Notes: a model not told the origin generated them from the letters alone. Positions 27,859 through 37,964 are shown, numbered from the stretch's first letter. The stretch: DNA of 64,000 bases from Algoriphagus sp. PAP.12 (GCF_026652115.1 NZ_JAPPSQ010000001.1:124001-188000), one strand, 5' to 3'. Translations and numbers: made by a program.

Positions 27859-29013
27859 CTATTTTACATCAAATTTGTAAATACAAGTTTGCTCATATTT
27901 TTCTCCGGGATTTAAAATCGTAGAAGGAAAATTTGGCTGATTAGGAGAATCTGGATAGTGCTGGGTCTCTAAACAAAAAGCCCCTCGAAAATCATAAGAT
28001 TTGCCTTCTTTTCCGTGAATGGTTCCGTCCAGAAAGTTTCCGCTGTAGAACTGGATCGCTGGCTCAGTGGTCCAAACCTCCATTTTAATCCCGGTTTGCG
28101 GAGATGAAACTACCGCTGCTTGAGTAAGATCTTTAGAACTTTTATCCAACACCCAGTTGTGATCATATCCTCCACCAAAGCCCAATTGCTCATTTTCATT
28201 TTCGATTCTTGCGCCGATAGCTGTGGAAGAGGTAAAATCAAATGGAGTACCTGAAACTTCTAAAATTTCTCCAGTCGGGATCAAAACACCATTCACAGGA
28301 GTATACTTGGAAGCATTCAGCTGCAGTTCATGATTTAAGATAGTCCCCTCACCTGCTCCATTCAGATTGAAGAAGGAATGATGAGTCAAATTAACAGGAG
28401 TAGCTTGGTCTGTTTCTGCCTCATAGGTAACCTTAAATTCATTTTCATCCGTCAAGGTATAGACCATTTTCACCAACAACTCACCTGGAAATCCTTCCTC
28501 GCCATCTGGGGATTTATAGCTAAACTCAATGCTATTGTCTGCAACTTTTTGAGCATCCCAAACCACCCAGTCAAACCCTCCAGGACCACCATGAAGGGTT
28601 TGCCCGTTGTTATTTATTGGTAATTTATATACCACATCATTCAGGGTAAATTCACCATTCGCGATGCGGTTTCCATACCTTCCTATGGAAGCTCCGATAT
28701 ATTTTTCACTGCTATTCAGGTATTCATCCAGTGTATTAAATCCCAATACGATATCCACAGGATTCCCATTTTTATCTGGCACCCAAAGTTCAGTTACCCT
28801 TGCCCCAAAATTGGTCACTTTCATTTTGAGACCATTGGTATTCTTGATTTCAAATAGTTGCACTTCTTTTCCTTTAAATGTATTTCCAAATGATTTTTCT
28901 TCGACTACTTCTTCCTCTTGTTCTGCATTTTCGGAAGGTTTGTTTCCACAGGCTGCTAGCCATCCTGAGATTACTAACAAGCTGAGAAAATTGATCAATT
29001 TTATTGTCTTCAT
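27859..29013 (-). CDS. Aldose 1-epimerase (galactose mutarotase), lipoprotein
   Basis: A 384-residue mutarotase interconverting alpha and beta anomers of sugars such as galactose, glucose or arabinose. The lipobox LAAC (about residues 19-22) and an acidic spacer (EEEVVEEK) indicate a surface or periplasmic lipoprotein. Family motifs include FGARVTELWVPD, RYGNRIANG, NLTHHSFFNLNG (catalytic and binding His) and GGGYDHNWVLD. The catalytic Glu is near the C-terminus in AFCLETQHYPDS. It is 25 bp downstream of a GH43 gene on the same strand, which suggests that it equilibrates sugars released outside the cytoplasm. It has its own terminator. Confidence 0.93.
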   Translation of the reverse strand: MKTIKLINFLSLLVISGWLAACGNKPSENAEQEEEVVEEKSFGNTFKGKEVQLFEIKNTNGLKMKVTNFGARVTELWVPDKNGNPVDIVLGFNTLDEYLNSSEKYIGASIGRYGNRIANGEFTLNDVVYKLPINNNGQTLHGGPGGFDWVVWDAQKVADNSIEFSYKSPDGEEGFPGELLVKMVYTLTDENEFKVTYEAETDQATPVNLTHHSFFNLNGAGEGTILNHELQLNASKYTPVNGVLIPTGEILEVSGTPFDFTSSTAIGARIENENEQLGFGGGYDHNWVLDKSSKDLTQAAVVSSPQTGIKMEVWTTEPAIQFYSGNFLDGTIHGKEGKSYDFRGAFCLETQHYPDSPNQPNFPSTILNPGEKYEQTCIYKFDVK

Positions 29014-29038
29014 ATTATTTAAGTTTCACTGTTAATTC

Positions 29039-30589
29039 TTAAAAAGATTGGATTCGAACTGATTTGAATTGACTAAAGGAATTTTCAGGTCCTTTGGAAA
29101 CCAAACCTAGTCGGAACCCCATTCCCCAAGGCACAAGATGCTTCACGTCCTTTTCCCCTCCCAGTTCAATTGTTGACCCTTCAACCTTCACGGAAACAGA
29201 CATTCTATAGCCATCTTCCATGTTCAAAATTAATTGCACAGGATGTTCTCTCGGAATAGTCTGAGTGGCAAAAACTTCTCTTTTCTTATCTATTACTTGC
29301 CAAAAAGTGACTAGATCTGCCTGGACTGAAATCCCCATTCCGGCAACCGGCGCTCCAAAACCATTGTTTGCTCCACCGATTAAAGCCAACCCAGCTGAAG
29401 CATCATCATTGGGAATGATTGTTGCCTCATATCGGTAATTCAGAGACTTTGTCCCCTGAACCAACAAGGTGCCCAAGTTTTCATTTTCCTCAGAAGCAAA
29501 CAATTTCAGTCCTTCTTTACCCGTCTCAAACTGGATATCCTGAGTTACCCTCCATTGCCAAACCGGATCTAATTTTTCCTCGAAATCATCTCTGAATTCA
29601 AGTGATTCTTTGCTTCTCTCATATCCTGCTTTATTTTCTAAAACCGGCCATCCATCAGCAGTCCAGTTGATCTTTTCCAAAACTCCCTGTCTCCCGACGT
29701 AAACACTCCCTTCTGTATTGTAGGCATGATAAAGCATCCAAAAATCTCCGCCTTTTTCAACTACTGTACCGTGTCCCGCACACTTCCATTCCTCATTATC
29801 TTGTAGTATGGGGTTCATATTGTACTTTTCCCAAGGCCCCAAGAGAGTCCTGCTTCTAGCAACTCCTGTTACATAGTCGCAGGTGATTTCACAACATCCA
29901 CGGGCTGAATAAGTCGCATAGAAATATCCGTTTTTTCGAAAAATAGCCACTCCTTCCACAAGCCAACCTTCCCATGGCTGATCATTTCGGAAAAGTTCAT
30001 GTTTTTCTCCGATCAATTCAGTTCTTTCTTCATTGATCTCCTGTGCCCAGATAGGTGTATCCTGACCTTTGCTATTCCCATCTTCTTTCCACAGAACGTA
30101 GAGCTTTCCATTTTCATCTCTTGTTTCAAAAGCATCAATCGAACCGTACTCTTGTGCCACCAATGGTCCATGATCCCGAAACATTCCCTCAGGAGAATCG
30201 GCACTGGCAACGGCCACACTCAGACGGTTGCTTTCTTTGTCCCGTGCGGTGTAGTAGGCATATATTCTCCCCTGGTTTTCATCATAGGAAAGTTCGGGTG
30301 CCCAAAAGTTATTTTTCGCCCAATCTGGCGCCCCATCTGGAAATACATAGTTCACCAATTCCCAATTCACCAAATCATTGGACTTAAAGATGGGAAACAG
30401 AGGAGCCCATTCATTGGAAGTGGCAGATGCATAATAGGAATCTCCGATTTTGACTACCGTTGGATCGGGACGATCACCCGCCAAAACTGGGTTGTCAAAA
30501 GATCCTGACTGGGAAAAAATCTTTTCGGAATTAATCAAAAACAAAACAAGAACAATAAAAATATTCCTGCTGCGGAATAGGTTTTTCAT
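29039..30589 (-). CDS. Exported GH43 family glycoside hydrolase with C-terminal accessory domain
   Basis: A 516-residue secreted enzyme with an N-terminal signal peptide ending near FSQSG. The N-terminal five-bladed GH43 propeller carries the catalytic base in AGDRPDPTVVKIGDSYY, the pKa-modulating Asp in GSIDAFETRD and the acid Glu in WLVEGVAIFRK. The C-terminal third (from about FRDDFEEKLDPVWQWRV) is a beta-sandwich-like module commonly joined to GH43 xylosidases and arabinofuranosidases. I chose the ATG at 30589 because it directly precedes the signal peptide; an upstream TTG (30625) would add 12 residues. It faces away from another GH43 gene with a 62-bp shared promoter region. Confidence 0.9.
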   Translation of the reverse strand: MKNLFRSRNIFIVLVLFLINSEKIFSQSGSFDNPVLAGDRPDPTVVKIGDSYYASATSNEWAPLFPIFKSNDLVNWELVNYVFPDGAPDWAKNNFWAPELSYDENQGRIYAYYTARDKESNRLSVAVASADSPEGMFRDHGPLVAQEYGSIDAFETRDENGKLYVLWKEDGNSKGQDTPIWAQEINEERTELIGEKHELFRNDQPWEGWLVEGVAIFRKNGYFYATYSARGCCEITCDYVTGVARSRTLLGPWEKYNMNPILQDNEEWKCAGHGTVVEKGGDFWMLYHAYNTEGSVYVGRQGVLEKINWTADGWPVLENKAGYERSKESLEFRDDFEEKLDPVWQWRVTQDIQFETGKEGLKLFASEENENLGTLLVQGTKSLNYRYEATIIPNDDASAGLALIGGANNGFGAPVAGMGISVQADLVTFWQVIDKKREVFATQTIPREHPVQLILNMEDGYRMSVSVKVEGSTIELGGEKDVKHLVPWGMGFRLGLVSKGPENSFSQFKSVRIQSF

Positions 30590-30651
30590 GGGTTTGGAGC
30601 AAATTAAGGACTCAATATAAAGCAAATAGAAAACCTATTTGAAAAAACTAC

Positions 30652-31644
30652 ATGAATAGCTGTGTAATTTTATTAAACTTAAAAATGCATTCTTTTCACC
30701 TCCTCATCTCTTTTCTTTTTTGGACGATAGGATCGACATCTTTGACTGAAAAAGAGCCAATTTACTTAGCTGACCCCTCTATTTTTTATCATGACGGGAC
30801 TTATTACCTCTATGGAACCAGTGGCAATGACAAAAACCTAGGTTTTGAAGTCTATCTTTCCGAAGATCTTGAGTCTTGGAAAAAATCAACCAAAAATGAG
30901 GGATACGCTCTCAAAAAAGGAGAATCCTTTGGAGAAACAGGTTTTTGGGCACCACAAGTATTTGAATTCGAAGGCCTTTTCTATATGGCATACACTGCAA
31001 ATGAAAACATTGCGATAGCTACTTCAGATAGTCCTTTGGGGCCGTTTAAACAAAAAGAATTAAAAGCTCTCCCGGCTCCCGTCAAGCAAATTGACCCCTA
31101 TATTTTCATCGACACCGATGGCAAAAAATATCTGTATCATGTACGCCTGACAGAAGGAAATCGACTCTTTGTAGCAGAACTGAAAGATGATTTTTCAGGA
31201 ATCAAAGAGGAAAGCCTAACCTATTGCTTACACGCGGAGGAGCTTTGGGAAAACACCCAAAATGTTGATTGGACTGTTTCAGAAGGTCCTGCAATTATCA
31301 AACATCAAAACCTTTACTATTTCATCTACTCCGCCAATGATTTCCGAAACCCAGACTATGCAGTTGGCTATGCAACCAGCAAAAACCCAATGGGGCCTTG
31401 GACCAAAAGCCCAAACAATCCGATTTTTGATAGGTCAGATTCAGGAATCAATGGTACAGGACATGGAGACTATTTTGTGGATAAAGATGGAAAGCTCAGA
31501 TATATACTGCACACTCACAATTCTGAGTTGGATGTTTCTCCTAGGAAGGCAGCCTTGATCGAACTCCATTTTTCCAAAAACGGATCTGACTCCGATATTT
31601 TGGAAGTCAAAAAAGGGAGTTTTTCGCTTCTTGAAATTGATTAA
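30652..31644 (+). CDS. Exported GH43 family glycoside hydrolase (single domain)
   Basis: A 330-residue GH43 enzyme, much shorter than the divergent neighbour and with no accessory module. Catalytic residues sit in LADPSIFYHDGTYY (base Asp), QIDPYIFIDTDGKKYLY (Asp) and VSEGPAIIKH (acid Glu). The signal peptide is better formed if translation starts at the second ATG (30685, MHSFHLLISFLFW). The upstream ATG would add 11 residues ahead of it, and I cannot decide from sequence alone. The two GH43 genes are head to head, so they are probably regulated together to release arabinose or xylose from plant or algal glycans. Confidence 0.88.
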   Translation: MNSCVILLNLKMHSFHLLISFLFWTIGSTSLTEKEPIYLADPSIFYHDGTYYLYGTSGNDKNLGFEVYLSEDLESWKKSTKNEGYALKKGESFGETGFWAPQVFEFEGLFYMAYTANENIAIATSDSPLGPFKQKELKALPAPVKQIDPYIFIDTDGKKYLYHVRLTEGNRLFVAELKDDFSGIKEESLTYCLHAEELWENTQNVDWTVSEGPAIIKHQNLYYFIYSANDFRNPDYAVGYATSKNPMGPWTKSPNNPIFDRSDSGINGTGHGDYFVDKDGKLRYILHTHNSELDVSPRKAALIELHFSKNGSDSDILEVKKGSFSLLEID

Positions 31645-31712
31645 ATCACCCCCTTTCTTTAATCCTTCTCAACTCTAGCCTTTCCACCAGCGGTTCCCAT
31701 AATTCTTTCTCA

Positions 31713-31734
31713 TTAGACTAATTTTAAAGTCTAA
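31713..31734 (+). promoter_or_regulatory. Inverted repeat upstream of M28 peptidase gene
   Basis: TTAGACT and AGTCTAA form perfect 7-bp arms (31713-31719 and 31728-31734) around an 8-base AT-rich spacer, ending 10 bp before the ATG. With no T run it looks more like an operator or 5'-UTR hairpin than a terminator for the upstream GH43 gene. Confidence 0.3.
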
Positions 31735-31744
31735 ACAAAAAACT

Positions 31745-33286
31745 ATGAAGAAACGCTACCTATTTGGAATGGGTCTTTTGTTGCTTTTCGGAATGAAAGC
31801 ACAGGCTCAAGACCAGGTGATTGAAAAGATCATCGCAGAAGAGAAAGAAAACTCTCAACTGAAAGAATTAGCCCATGAATTAATGGATGGGATCGGGCCG
31901 AGATTGGTCGGAACCCCTCAAATGCAAGAAGCTCATGATTGGGCTGTTGAAAAATATGCTACTTGGGGAATACCTGCGGAAAACCAACAATGGGGCGAAT
32001 GGAGAGGATGGGATCGTGGAATCACTCACATCGACATGATGGAACCTTGGGTGAGATCTCTTTCCGGGATGCAACTAGCTTGGTCTCCGGCATCTCCAAA
32101 AGGCGGTGCAACTGGTGAAGTTGTCGCTCTTCCTGAAGTAGCTGATGAAGCAGCTTTCAAAGCTTGGCTTCCAAGTGTCAAAGGTAAATATGTGATGATA
32201 TCTGTTCCTCAGTTTACCGGTCGTCCAGACTACAACTGGGAAGAGTGGGCTACTGATGAGTCTTTCGAGAAAATGAAAGAAGATAGAGCTGCTTTTGAGC
32301 AAGCTTGGAATAAAAGAATCGAGAATACTGGTTTGGGAAGAAGAGAACTTCCTCAAGCTTTAGAAGATGCAGGTGCTTTGGGAATCATCACCAGCTACTG
32401 GTCAAGAGGCTTTGGAGCAAATAAAATCTTCTCCGCATACACTAAGTCCGTTCCGACTGTAGACCTTTCTTTAGAAGATTATGGATTGCTTTACCGATTA
32501 GCTGAAAGCGGCAAGAAGCCTGTTATTAACTTGAATGCTCAATCCAAAGAAACTGGTGTTCAGCCAACTTTCAACACTATCGCAGAAATCAAAGGAACAG
32601 AAAAGCCTGACGAATACGTAATGCTTTCTGCTCACTTTGACTCGTGGGATGGCGGAACTGGCGCAACAGACAACGGTACTGGTACCATCATGATGATGGA
32701 AGTGATGAGAGTTTTGAAGAAAGTCTATCCTAACCCAAAAAGAACCATTTTGGTGGGGCATTGGGGTTCTGAGGAGCAAGGATTGAATGGCTCAAGAGCT
32801 TTCGTAGAAGATCATCCAGAAATCGTTGAAAAAATCCAAGCGCTATTCAATCAGGATAATGGAACTGGTAGAGTTGCCAATGTATCAGGTCAGGGATTCG
32901 TGGATAGTTATGAGTACCTAGGCAGATGGATGTCTGAAGTACCAAGAGAGATTACAAGAGACATCAACACTTCCTTCCCTGGCAACCCTGGTGGCGGCGG
33001 GTCTGACTACGCTTCGTTTGTAGCTGCTGGAGTTCCTGCCTTCTCTTTAAGTTCTTTGAGCTGGTCTTACTTCAACTACACTTGGCATACCAACTTGGAC
33101 ACCTATGACAAGATTGTTTTTGATGATGTTCAAAACAATGTAATCATGGCTGCAATCATGGTTTACATGGCTTGCGAAGAGCCAGACATGGTTTCCAGAG
33201 AAAGAAGAATTCCAATTGGAAGAGATGGCAAGCCAACTGAATGGCCTGCGATGAGATCTCCAACGAGAAAAGGAGGAATGGATTAA
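31745..33286 (+). CDS. Exported M28 family zinc aminopeptidase
   Basis: A 513-residue secreted metallopeptidase with a signal peptide ending at about AQAQD (residue 22). The co-catalytic zinc site reads H297-F-D299 in LSAHFDSWDGG, an Asp in GATDNGTG, the Glu pair in GSEEQGLNGS, and a late His in TWHTNLDTYD. An N-terminal PA-like region between about 120 and 260 carries the extra loops seen in larger M28 members. It should remove N-terminal residues from peptides outside the cytoplasm. A very stable terminator follows, so it is monocistronic. Confidence 0.92.
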   Translation: MKKRYLFGMGLLLLFGMKAQAQDQVIEKIIAEEKENSQLKELAHELMDGIGPRLVGTPQMQEAHDWAVEKYATWGIPAENQQWGEWRGWDRGITHIDMMEPWVRSLSGMQLAWSPASPKGGATGEVVALPEVADEAAFKAWLPSVKGKYVMISVPQFTGRPDYNWEEWATDESFEKMKEDRAAFEQAWNKRIENTGLGRRELPQALEDAGALGIITSYWSRGFGANKIFSAYTKSVPTVDLSLEDYGLLYRLAESGKKPVINLNAQSKETGVQPTFNTIAEIKGTEKPDEYVMLSAHFDSWDGGTGATDNGTGTIMMMEVMRVLKKVYPNPKRTILVGHWGSEEQGLNGSRAFVEDHPEIVEKIQALFNQDNGTGRVANVSGQGFVDSYEYLGRWMSEVPREITRDINTSFPGNPGGGGSDYASFVAAGVPAFSLSSLSWSYFNYTWHTNLDTYDKIVFDDVQNNVIMAAIMVYMACEEPDMVSRERRIPIGRDGKPTEWPAMRSPTRKGGMD

Positions 33287-33307
33287 TTCCTTTCCAAGTT
33301 TTTATAT

Positions 33308-33341
33308 AAATGCCCAGCAGAATTCTGCTGGGCATTTTTTT
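33308..33341. terminator. Bidirectional rho-independent terminator
   Basis: A perfect 30-bp palindrome (33308-33337, core TGCCCAGCAG and its complement around AATT) is flanked by an A run on the left and a seven-T run on the right. It lies between the convergent M28 and CE15-like genes and can end transcripts from both sides. Confidence 0.92.
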
Positions 33342-33342
33342 A

Positions 33343-34671
33343 TTACCAATACCTTTGAGCCCAATGAATAAAATAGGGCCAATTTGGTCCGACAGTATGT
33401 CCACCCTCATGTTGACGAAAAGCAATATCCCCTTGATCCAAATAAGTGCCTAAGGGAGGGAATTCGGAAGTCGGCAATGCTTTTTTACCTAACAACTCAT
33501 AAACTGGGCCTGCTAAAACCGCTGCATCAAACATCCCTTTTCCATCAATCCAATTTCCCTCCACCTCCGGTGAGCCCACTGAAATAAAAACTGGACGAGG
33601 TGCACAGAGAGCAATTAATTCATGTGCATCTACAGGCAAATCATTGGGTGTCAATGATCCGGCGTACTTGATAAAATTGGGAGCGAACCAATGATATTCA
33701 CCAGAAGCTGCCAAATTCTCCACTTGCTCACCAAACACCCTTCTTAGCAATTTAGCTCCTCCTGCGCCCGAAGAACCAATCAATCCTATAGAGAATCTTG
33801 GCTCATAAGCCAAGGCAACCAATGCGGCTTTCCCATACCTAGACAAGCCTTCGATAGCAACTTTTCTGGAATCTACTTTTGGGTCTGTCTCCAAAAAATC
33901 CAAAGCCTTGCTAGCTCCCCAAGCCCAAGCTTTCAAAGTCCCCCAATCGTCCAATTCTCTTGCTTCCCCTCGATTGACCAAACCGATGATTCCTGCTCGT
34001 AATCCGGCACCATTGTCAGCCTGATAACTTGTGGGAATAATCACACCAAAACCCCAGCCTTCACGAACCAACTGTTCTTGCCAACTTGGACCTTCTGGCT
34101 TAGGTCGTTGAATATTCGGGGGCCAATTCCACCCAAATTCCATAACTAGAGGAACTTTGGATGGGGCATTTTTGAGAACTCCATATTCAAAATCAATCGC
34201 CACCTCTATTTCTGGGAAAGCCGAATTATCCACGACACCTTTCATTTTCCGGTACAAAACCTCCACATCTCCTATCACAGAATCTTTTTCCAACAAAATC
34301 TCCCAAGTCACATCAGGCAACTTTACAGGAGTCTTACCATACATTTCTCGATCAAACAATTCAAAAATTTCCAATTTTCGGCTTTCCCAATCTTTGGGAC
34401 TATTTACCCTTTTCCCATTTTCAAAAAGCAAAGGATCAGGCACCGATTCATATTGTTTGGCTTTGCTCTCATCAGCATTTGCAGCATTCGGAGCTTCTGG
34501 ATTTCCTGAAGGACCAGGCCGAAGGGCTTCAATTCCCAATCTATTCATCATTAACTGATGGTCTTCCTGTGAAAGTTTACGAATGGAATCTCTTGCAGCT
34601 TGAGAAATTTGTGAAAAACCTACCGCAACAATTATTACTGTAAAAAATGAGCTTAGAAATAACTTTTTCAT
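33343..34671 (-). CDS. Exported CE15-like glucuronoyl esterase (alpha/beta hydrolase)
   Basis: A 442-residue secreted alpha/beta hydrolase with a signal peptide (about 1-25). The nucleophile is S277 in GLSRYGKAA, which matches the G-x-S-R-x-G-K signature of CE15 4-O-methyl-glucuronoyl methylesterases. GSSGAGGAKLLRR follows as in that family, and the catalytic His is in RQHEGGHTVGPN near the C-terminus. The conserved CAPRPVFISVGSPE segment also fits. CE15 enzymes cut ester links between lignin and glucuronoxylan; activity on another uronate ester is possible. Its place near two GH43 genes supports a hemicellulose role. It shares a bidirectional terminator with the M28 gene. Confidence 0.85.
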   Translation of the reverse strand: MKKLFLSSFFTVIIVAVGFSQISQAARDSIRKLSQEDHQLMMNRLGIEALRPGPSGNPEAPNAANADESKAKQYESVPDPLLFENGKRVNSPKDWESRKLEIFELFDREMYGKTPVKLPDVTWEILLEKDSVIGDVEVLYRKMKGVVDNSAFPEIEVAIDFEYGVLKNAPSKVPLVMEFGWNWPPNIQRPKPEGPSWQEQLVREGWGFGVIIPTSYQADNGAGLRAGIIGLVNRGEARELDDWGTLKAWAWGASKALDFLETDPKVDSRKVAIEGLSRYGKAALVALAYEPRFSIGLIGSSGAGGAKLLRRVFGEQVENLAASGEYHWFAPNFIKYAGSLTPNDLPVDAHELIALCAPRPVFISVGSPEVEGNWIDGKGMFDAAVLAGPVYELLGKKALPTSEFPPLGTYLDQGDIAFRQHEGGHTVGPNWPYFIHWAQRYW

Positions 34672-34812
34672 GGTTGTTTTGGGTTTGAGGATTATATAAA
34701 CTATCCATTTTTCAGCTAATTCCTGATTTTTTTTGATTTATGGTCCAATGGTGATTTACAAGCTTTGAATGCGGCTTTGGGTTGACTAAATTGTCTTCAA
34801 GCTTAATTCTGT

Positions 34813-36885
34813 ATGAAAAAACACTTACTTCTCACCCTCCAACTTCTATTCATTTTTGCTTCTGGCTTTGGTCAAGAAATTTCCACTTATCTCTCAGCTC
34901 CTTTTCCAACCAATCTGACTGCCGATCCTCAAGGGAAATCAATTGCCTGGGTCTTCAATTCAGAAGGTGAGAGAAATATTTTCTTTGCAAAAGCACCAGA
35001 GTATCAAACTCAGAAAATCACCAATTACAAAGGGGATGTAGGAATAGATGTAGGTTCATTGGTCTTTTCTCCTGAAGGAAAAACACTGGCCTATGTTAGT
35101 GGAAATTCGAAAAACCCTGCAGGAGAAGCAGCAAATCCTGCCCAATTGCAGGTCAGTACTGAATTTCAGATTCACCTAATCGATCTTGAATCTGGAAAAG
35201 ACCAATTGCTTGGCCCTGGAAGTGGGCCTGTTTTTTCGCCAGATGGAAAAATGCTCATTTTCAAAGCTGGAAAAGACCTAAAATCCATTTCCCTTGAAAA
35301 CTTACAAGAAAGTCCAAAAACCATATTTTCTGCGAGAGGAAATATCCAGCAATACAGTTTTTCTCCCAATGGGAAATTGATATCCTTCGTTTCCAACCGA
35401 AGAGACCATTCCTATATCGGACTTTGGGATCTTGAAAACAAAACACTCAGCTATCCAGAAACTAGCTTGGATCATGACAGCTATCCAGCTTGGAGCCCGG
35501 ATGGGAGCAAATTGGCCTATGTGAGAGTCCCGAATGTTTTAAACAAACTTCCTTTTACATCGCATAAAGAAGCTAACCCTTGGAGTATTCGTGTTTTGGA
35601 TCTAGCGACTTTAAAAGCAAAAGAGGTATGGAAAGCTCCAGCAGGAAAAGGTTCAGTTTTAGTAAGAGATTTGCCAGCCGAAAATGAAAGATTGTGGTGG
35701 ACTCCAAAAGGTGAATTGGTATTCCCATGGGAAGGAAATGATTGGGTTCAGCTCTATGCAGTCAATCCTGAAAATGGTGAGACAAAACACCTAACTCGAG
35801 GCTTTGGGATCGTAGAAAAAGTAAATACCTCATTCACAAAAAATGAACTCCTTCTCACCACCAACATCGGAGACATCGAACGAAGGAAAATCATCAGTTT
35901 GGACTTGACAAGTTACAATTTGGAAGACCTTACTGAGCCGGGAAAAATCAACTGGACTCCTAATCGAATAGAAAATGGTCTAGCTTATCTTTCTGCTTCA
36001 GCCACTACTCCAGCCTGGCCGATGATCCGTCAATACGGAGGGCAAAAAGCTTTGGCAGAAGAACTTTATCCAAGTGATTTTCCGAAAAACCTGGTCACTC
36101 CTCTGGGCATCGATTTGATTGCTGAAGATGGATTCAAAACACGGGCGCAGCTTTTTTTACCTCCCAATCATGATGCTTCAAAAAAATATCCTGCAGTCAT
36201 TTTTATCCATGGAGGAAGCCGGAGACAGATGCTTTTGGGCTTCAATTATTCTCAATACTATAGCAATGCCTATGCACTTCAACAATACTTTGCTGCCAAT
36301 GGCTTTATCGCATTGACTTTGAACTATCGAAGCGGGATTGGTTATGGGTTGGATTTTCGTGAGGAAGACAATTATGGAGCTGGGGGAGCGAGTGAAGTTC
36401 AGGATTTGATGGCGGCGGCCGATTATTTAGCCGGAAGACCTGATGTAGAAAGCTCTCAAATTATCCCTTGGGGAGGAAGTTATGGAGGATTTATGACCGC
36501 TCATGGATTGGCTCAAGCGCCAGAGAAATTCTTAGCAGGAGTAGATATCCATGGAGTCCATAACTGGAACAATGACATTCCCGTTTTTGCCTCTTGGTAT
36601 GCCCCGGAAAAATTCCCTGAAATGGCTGAATTGGCTTTCAAATCTTCTCCAATGGCCTATGTTGAAAACTGGAAGGATCCCGTTTTGTTGATTCATGGGG
36701 ATGATGATCGAAACGTCCTTTTCTCTGAATCGGTAGAATTGGCTGAAGTTTTGAGAAAGCAGGGAGTAGAAGTTGAGCAATTGGTGTTTCCAGACGAGGT
36801 ACATTCGTTTATCCTTCATAAAAATTGGGTAGCGGCTTATGAAGCAGCTATTGATTTTATCCAAAGACAAATTCAAAAGCAATGA
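34813..36885 (+). CDS. Exported S9 family serine peptidase
   Basis: A 690-residue prolyl-oligopeptidase-family enzyme with a signal peptide (about 1-20). An N-terminal beta-propeller with FSPDGKMLIF-type repeats fills residues 25-400. The C-terminal alpha/beta hydrolase has nucleophile S556 in GGSYGGFM, the acid among D630-D632 in HGDDDRNV, and H664 in EVHSF. It should cut oligopeptides in the periplasm or outside, probably acylaminoacyl- or dipeptidyl-peptidase-like. Its last four bases overlap the start of the serine hydrolase gene (ATGA), so the two are translated from one message. Confidence 0.93.
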   Translation: MKKHLLLTLQLLFIFASGFGQEISTYLSAPFPTNLTADPQGKSIAWVFNSEGERNIFFAKAPEYQTQKITNYKGDVGIDVGSLVFSPEGKTLAYVSGNSKNPAGEAANPAQLQVSTEFQIHLIDLESGKDQLLGPGSGPVFSPDGKMLIFKAGKDLKSISLENLQESPKTIFSARGNIQQYSFSPNGKLISFVSNRRDHSYIGLWDLENKTLSYPETSLDHDSYPAWSPDGSKLAYVRVPNVLNKLPFTSHKEANPWSIRVLDLATLKAKEVWKAPAGKGSVLVRDLPAENERLWWTPKGELVFPWEGNDWVQLYAVNPENGETKHLTRGFGIVEKVNTSFTKNELLLTTNIGDIERRKIISLDLTSYNLEDLTEPGKINWTPNRIENGLAYLSASATTPAWPMIRQYGGQKALAEELYPSDFPKNLVTPLGIDLIAEDGFKTRAQLFLPPNHDASKKYPAVIFIHGGSRRQMLLGFNYSQYYSNAYALQQYFAANGFIALTLNYRSGIGYGLDFREEDNYGAGGASEVQDLMAAADYLAGRPDVESSQIIPWGGSYGGFMTAHGLAQAPEKFLAGVDIHGVHNWNNDIPVFASWYAPEKFPEMAELAFKSSPMAYVENWKDPVLLIHGDDDRNVLFSESVELAEVLRKQGVEVEQLVFPDEVHSFILHKNWVAAYEAAIDFIQRQIQKQ

Positions 36886-37964
36886 AAAAACTCTCTCAAT
36901 TAGTATTCGCTTTCACTTTTCTTCCACTTTTTGTTTTTGGGCAGGAAAAAGTCCTGAAAGAGGCCTTTGAAAGAGCAGAAGAAGAAGGTTTTTCAGGAAT
37001 CGTTTTGGTGGCTGACAAGGGCGAAATTCTATTTGAAGAAGCCATTGGAAAGCGGAGCTTTGAAGACAATATCCCATTGGAAGTGGATGATATTTTTGAA
37101 ATGGCATCTGTTTCCAAGCAGTTTACGGCCATGATGATCATGATCTGTAAGGAAAAAGGTCTTTTGAATTTTGATGACTCGGTTTCTCAATATTTGGATA
37201 TTCCTTACAAGGGAATCACCATCAGAAACCTTTTGACGCACACTTCGGGGCTCCCGGATTATCAGGCAATAATGGACGAGCATTGGGATAAAACGAAGGC
37301 AGCTGGAAATCCCGACATTTTGGAATATCTCAATAAATATGCTCCTCCCAAGAATTTCGAACCCGGAGATGATTATGAATACAGCAATACGGGTTATGTC
37401 TTATTGGCAAGTATCGTAGAAAAAGCGACTGGAAGAGATTTTGTGGAGCTTTCCAAAGATTGGATTTTCGATCCTTTGGGAATGAAAAATACAGCGATCC
37501 GCAGTTTGGAAGAAAAGGCCAAAGTCCCAAATTTCGCAGCAGGACATCTCAAAGATGAAAAGGGGAATTATGTCAATGCCAATAAATTCAGATCTTCCGA
37601 TTACACCCTTTGGTTGGGAAATAGAAAAGGCCCAGGAAGAGTAAGCTCCAATGCCCAGGATCTTTTGATCTGGGACCAGGCTTTGTATACTGACCAATTA
37701 GTGTCTCAGAAAACATTGGAGGAGGCGTTTTCTCCTTTCAAATTAAATGATGGAGCAAGAAGCACCTATGGATTTGGCTGGGACCTAGATCCAAACAGCC
37801 CATATGGAAAAATGGTCATGCACACAGGAGACAACCCTGGGTACAAGACCATTATTATTCGATTTATCGAAGAAAACAAAACCATCATCATCCTAAACAA
37901 CAATTATCATCCAGATATGATGCGATTGGTTGAAGCAGCAACTTTGGCTTTGGGGAAATGGTAA
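36882..37964 (+). CDS. Exported class C beta-lactamase-family serine hydrolase
   Basis: A 360-residue protein of the beta-lactamase / DD-peptidase fold with a signal peptide (about 1-20). The nucleophile motif is S76-V-S-K79, the second motif Y167-S-N169, and HTGDNPGYKT near 316 sits where the K-T-G/H-x-G motif is expected. Members include penicillin-binding proteins, esterases and D-aminopeptidases; nothing here shows antibiotic resistance. Overlap with the S9 peptidase gene suggests a linked role in peptide or peptidoglycan breakdown. Its stop abuts the stop of the convergent sulfatase gene with no base between. Confidence 0.9.
   Translation: MKKLSQLVFAFTFLPLFVFGQEKVLKEAFERAEEEGFSGIVLVADKGEILFEEAIGKRSFEDNIPLEVDDIFEMASVSKQFTAMMIMICKEKGLLNFDDSVSQYLDIPYKGITIRNLLTHTSGLPDYQAIMDEHWDKTKAAGNPDILEYLNKYAPPKNFEPGDDYEYSNTGYVLLASIVEKATGRDFVELSKDWIFDPLGMKNTAIRSLEEKAKVPNFAAGHLKDEKGNYVNANKFRSSDYTLWLGNRKGPGRVSSNAQDLLIWDQALYTDQLVSQKTLEEAFSPFKLNDGARSTYGFGWDLDPNSPYGKMVMHTGDNPGYKTIIIRFIEENKTIIILNNNYHPDMMRLVEAATLALGKW

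Noticed and set aside
29999..30508. 169-residue plus-strand frame antisense to the GH43 gene
   Set aside because: It covers the catalytic region of GH43 in antisense with no domain of its own.
36882..37964. Antibiotic-resistance beta-lactamase
   Set aside because: Only fold motifs are visible; the operon with an S9 peptidase favours a peptidase or esterase role.
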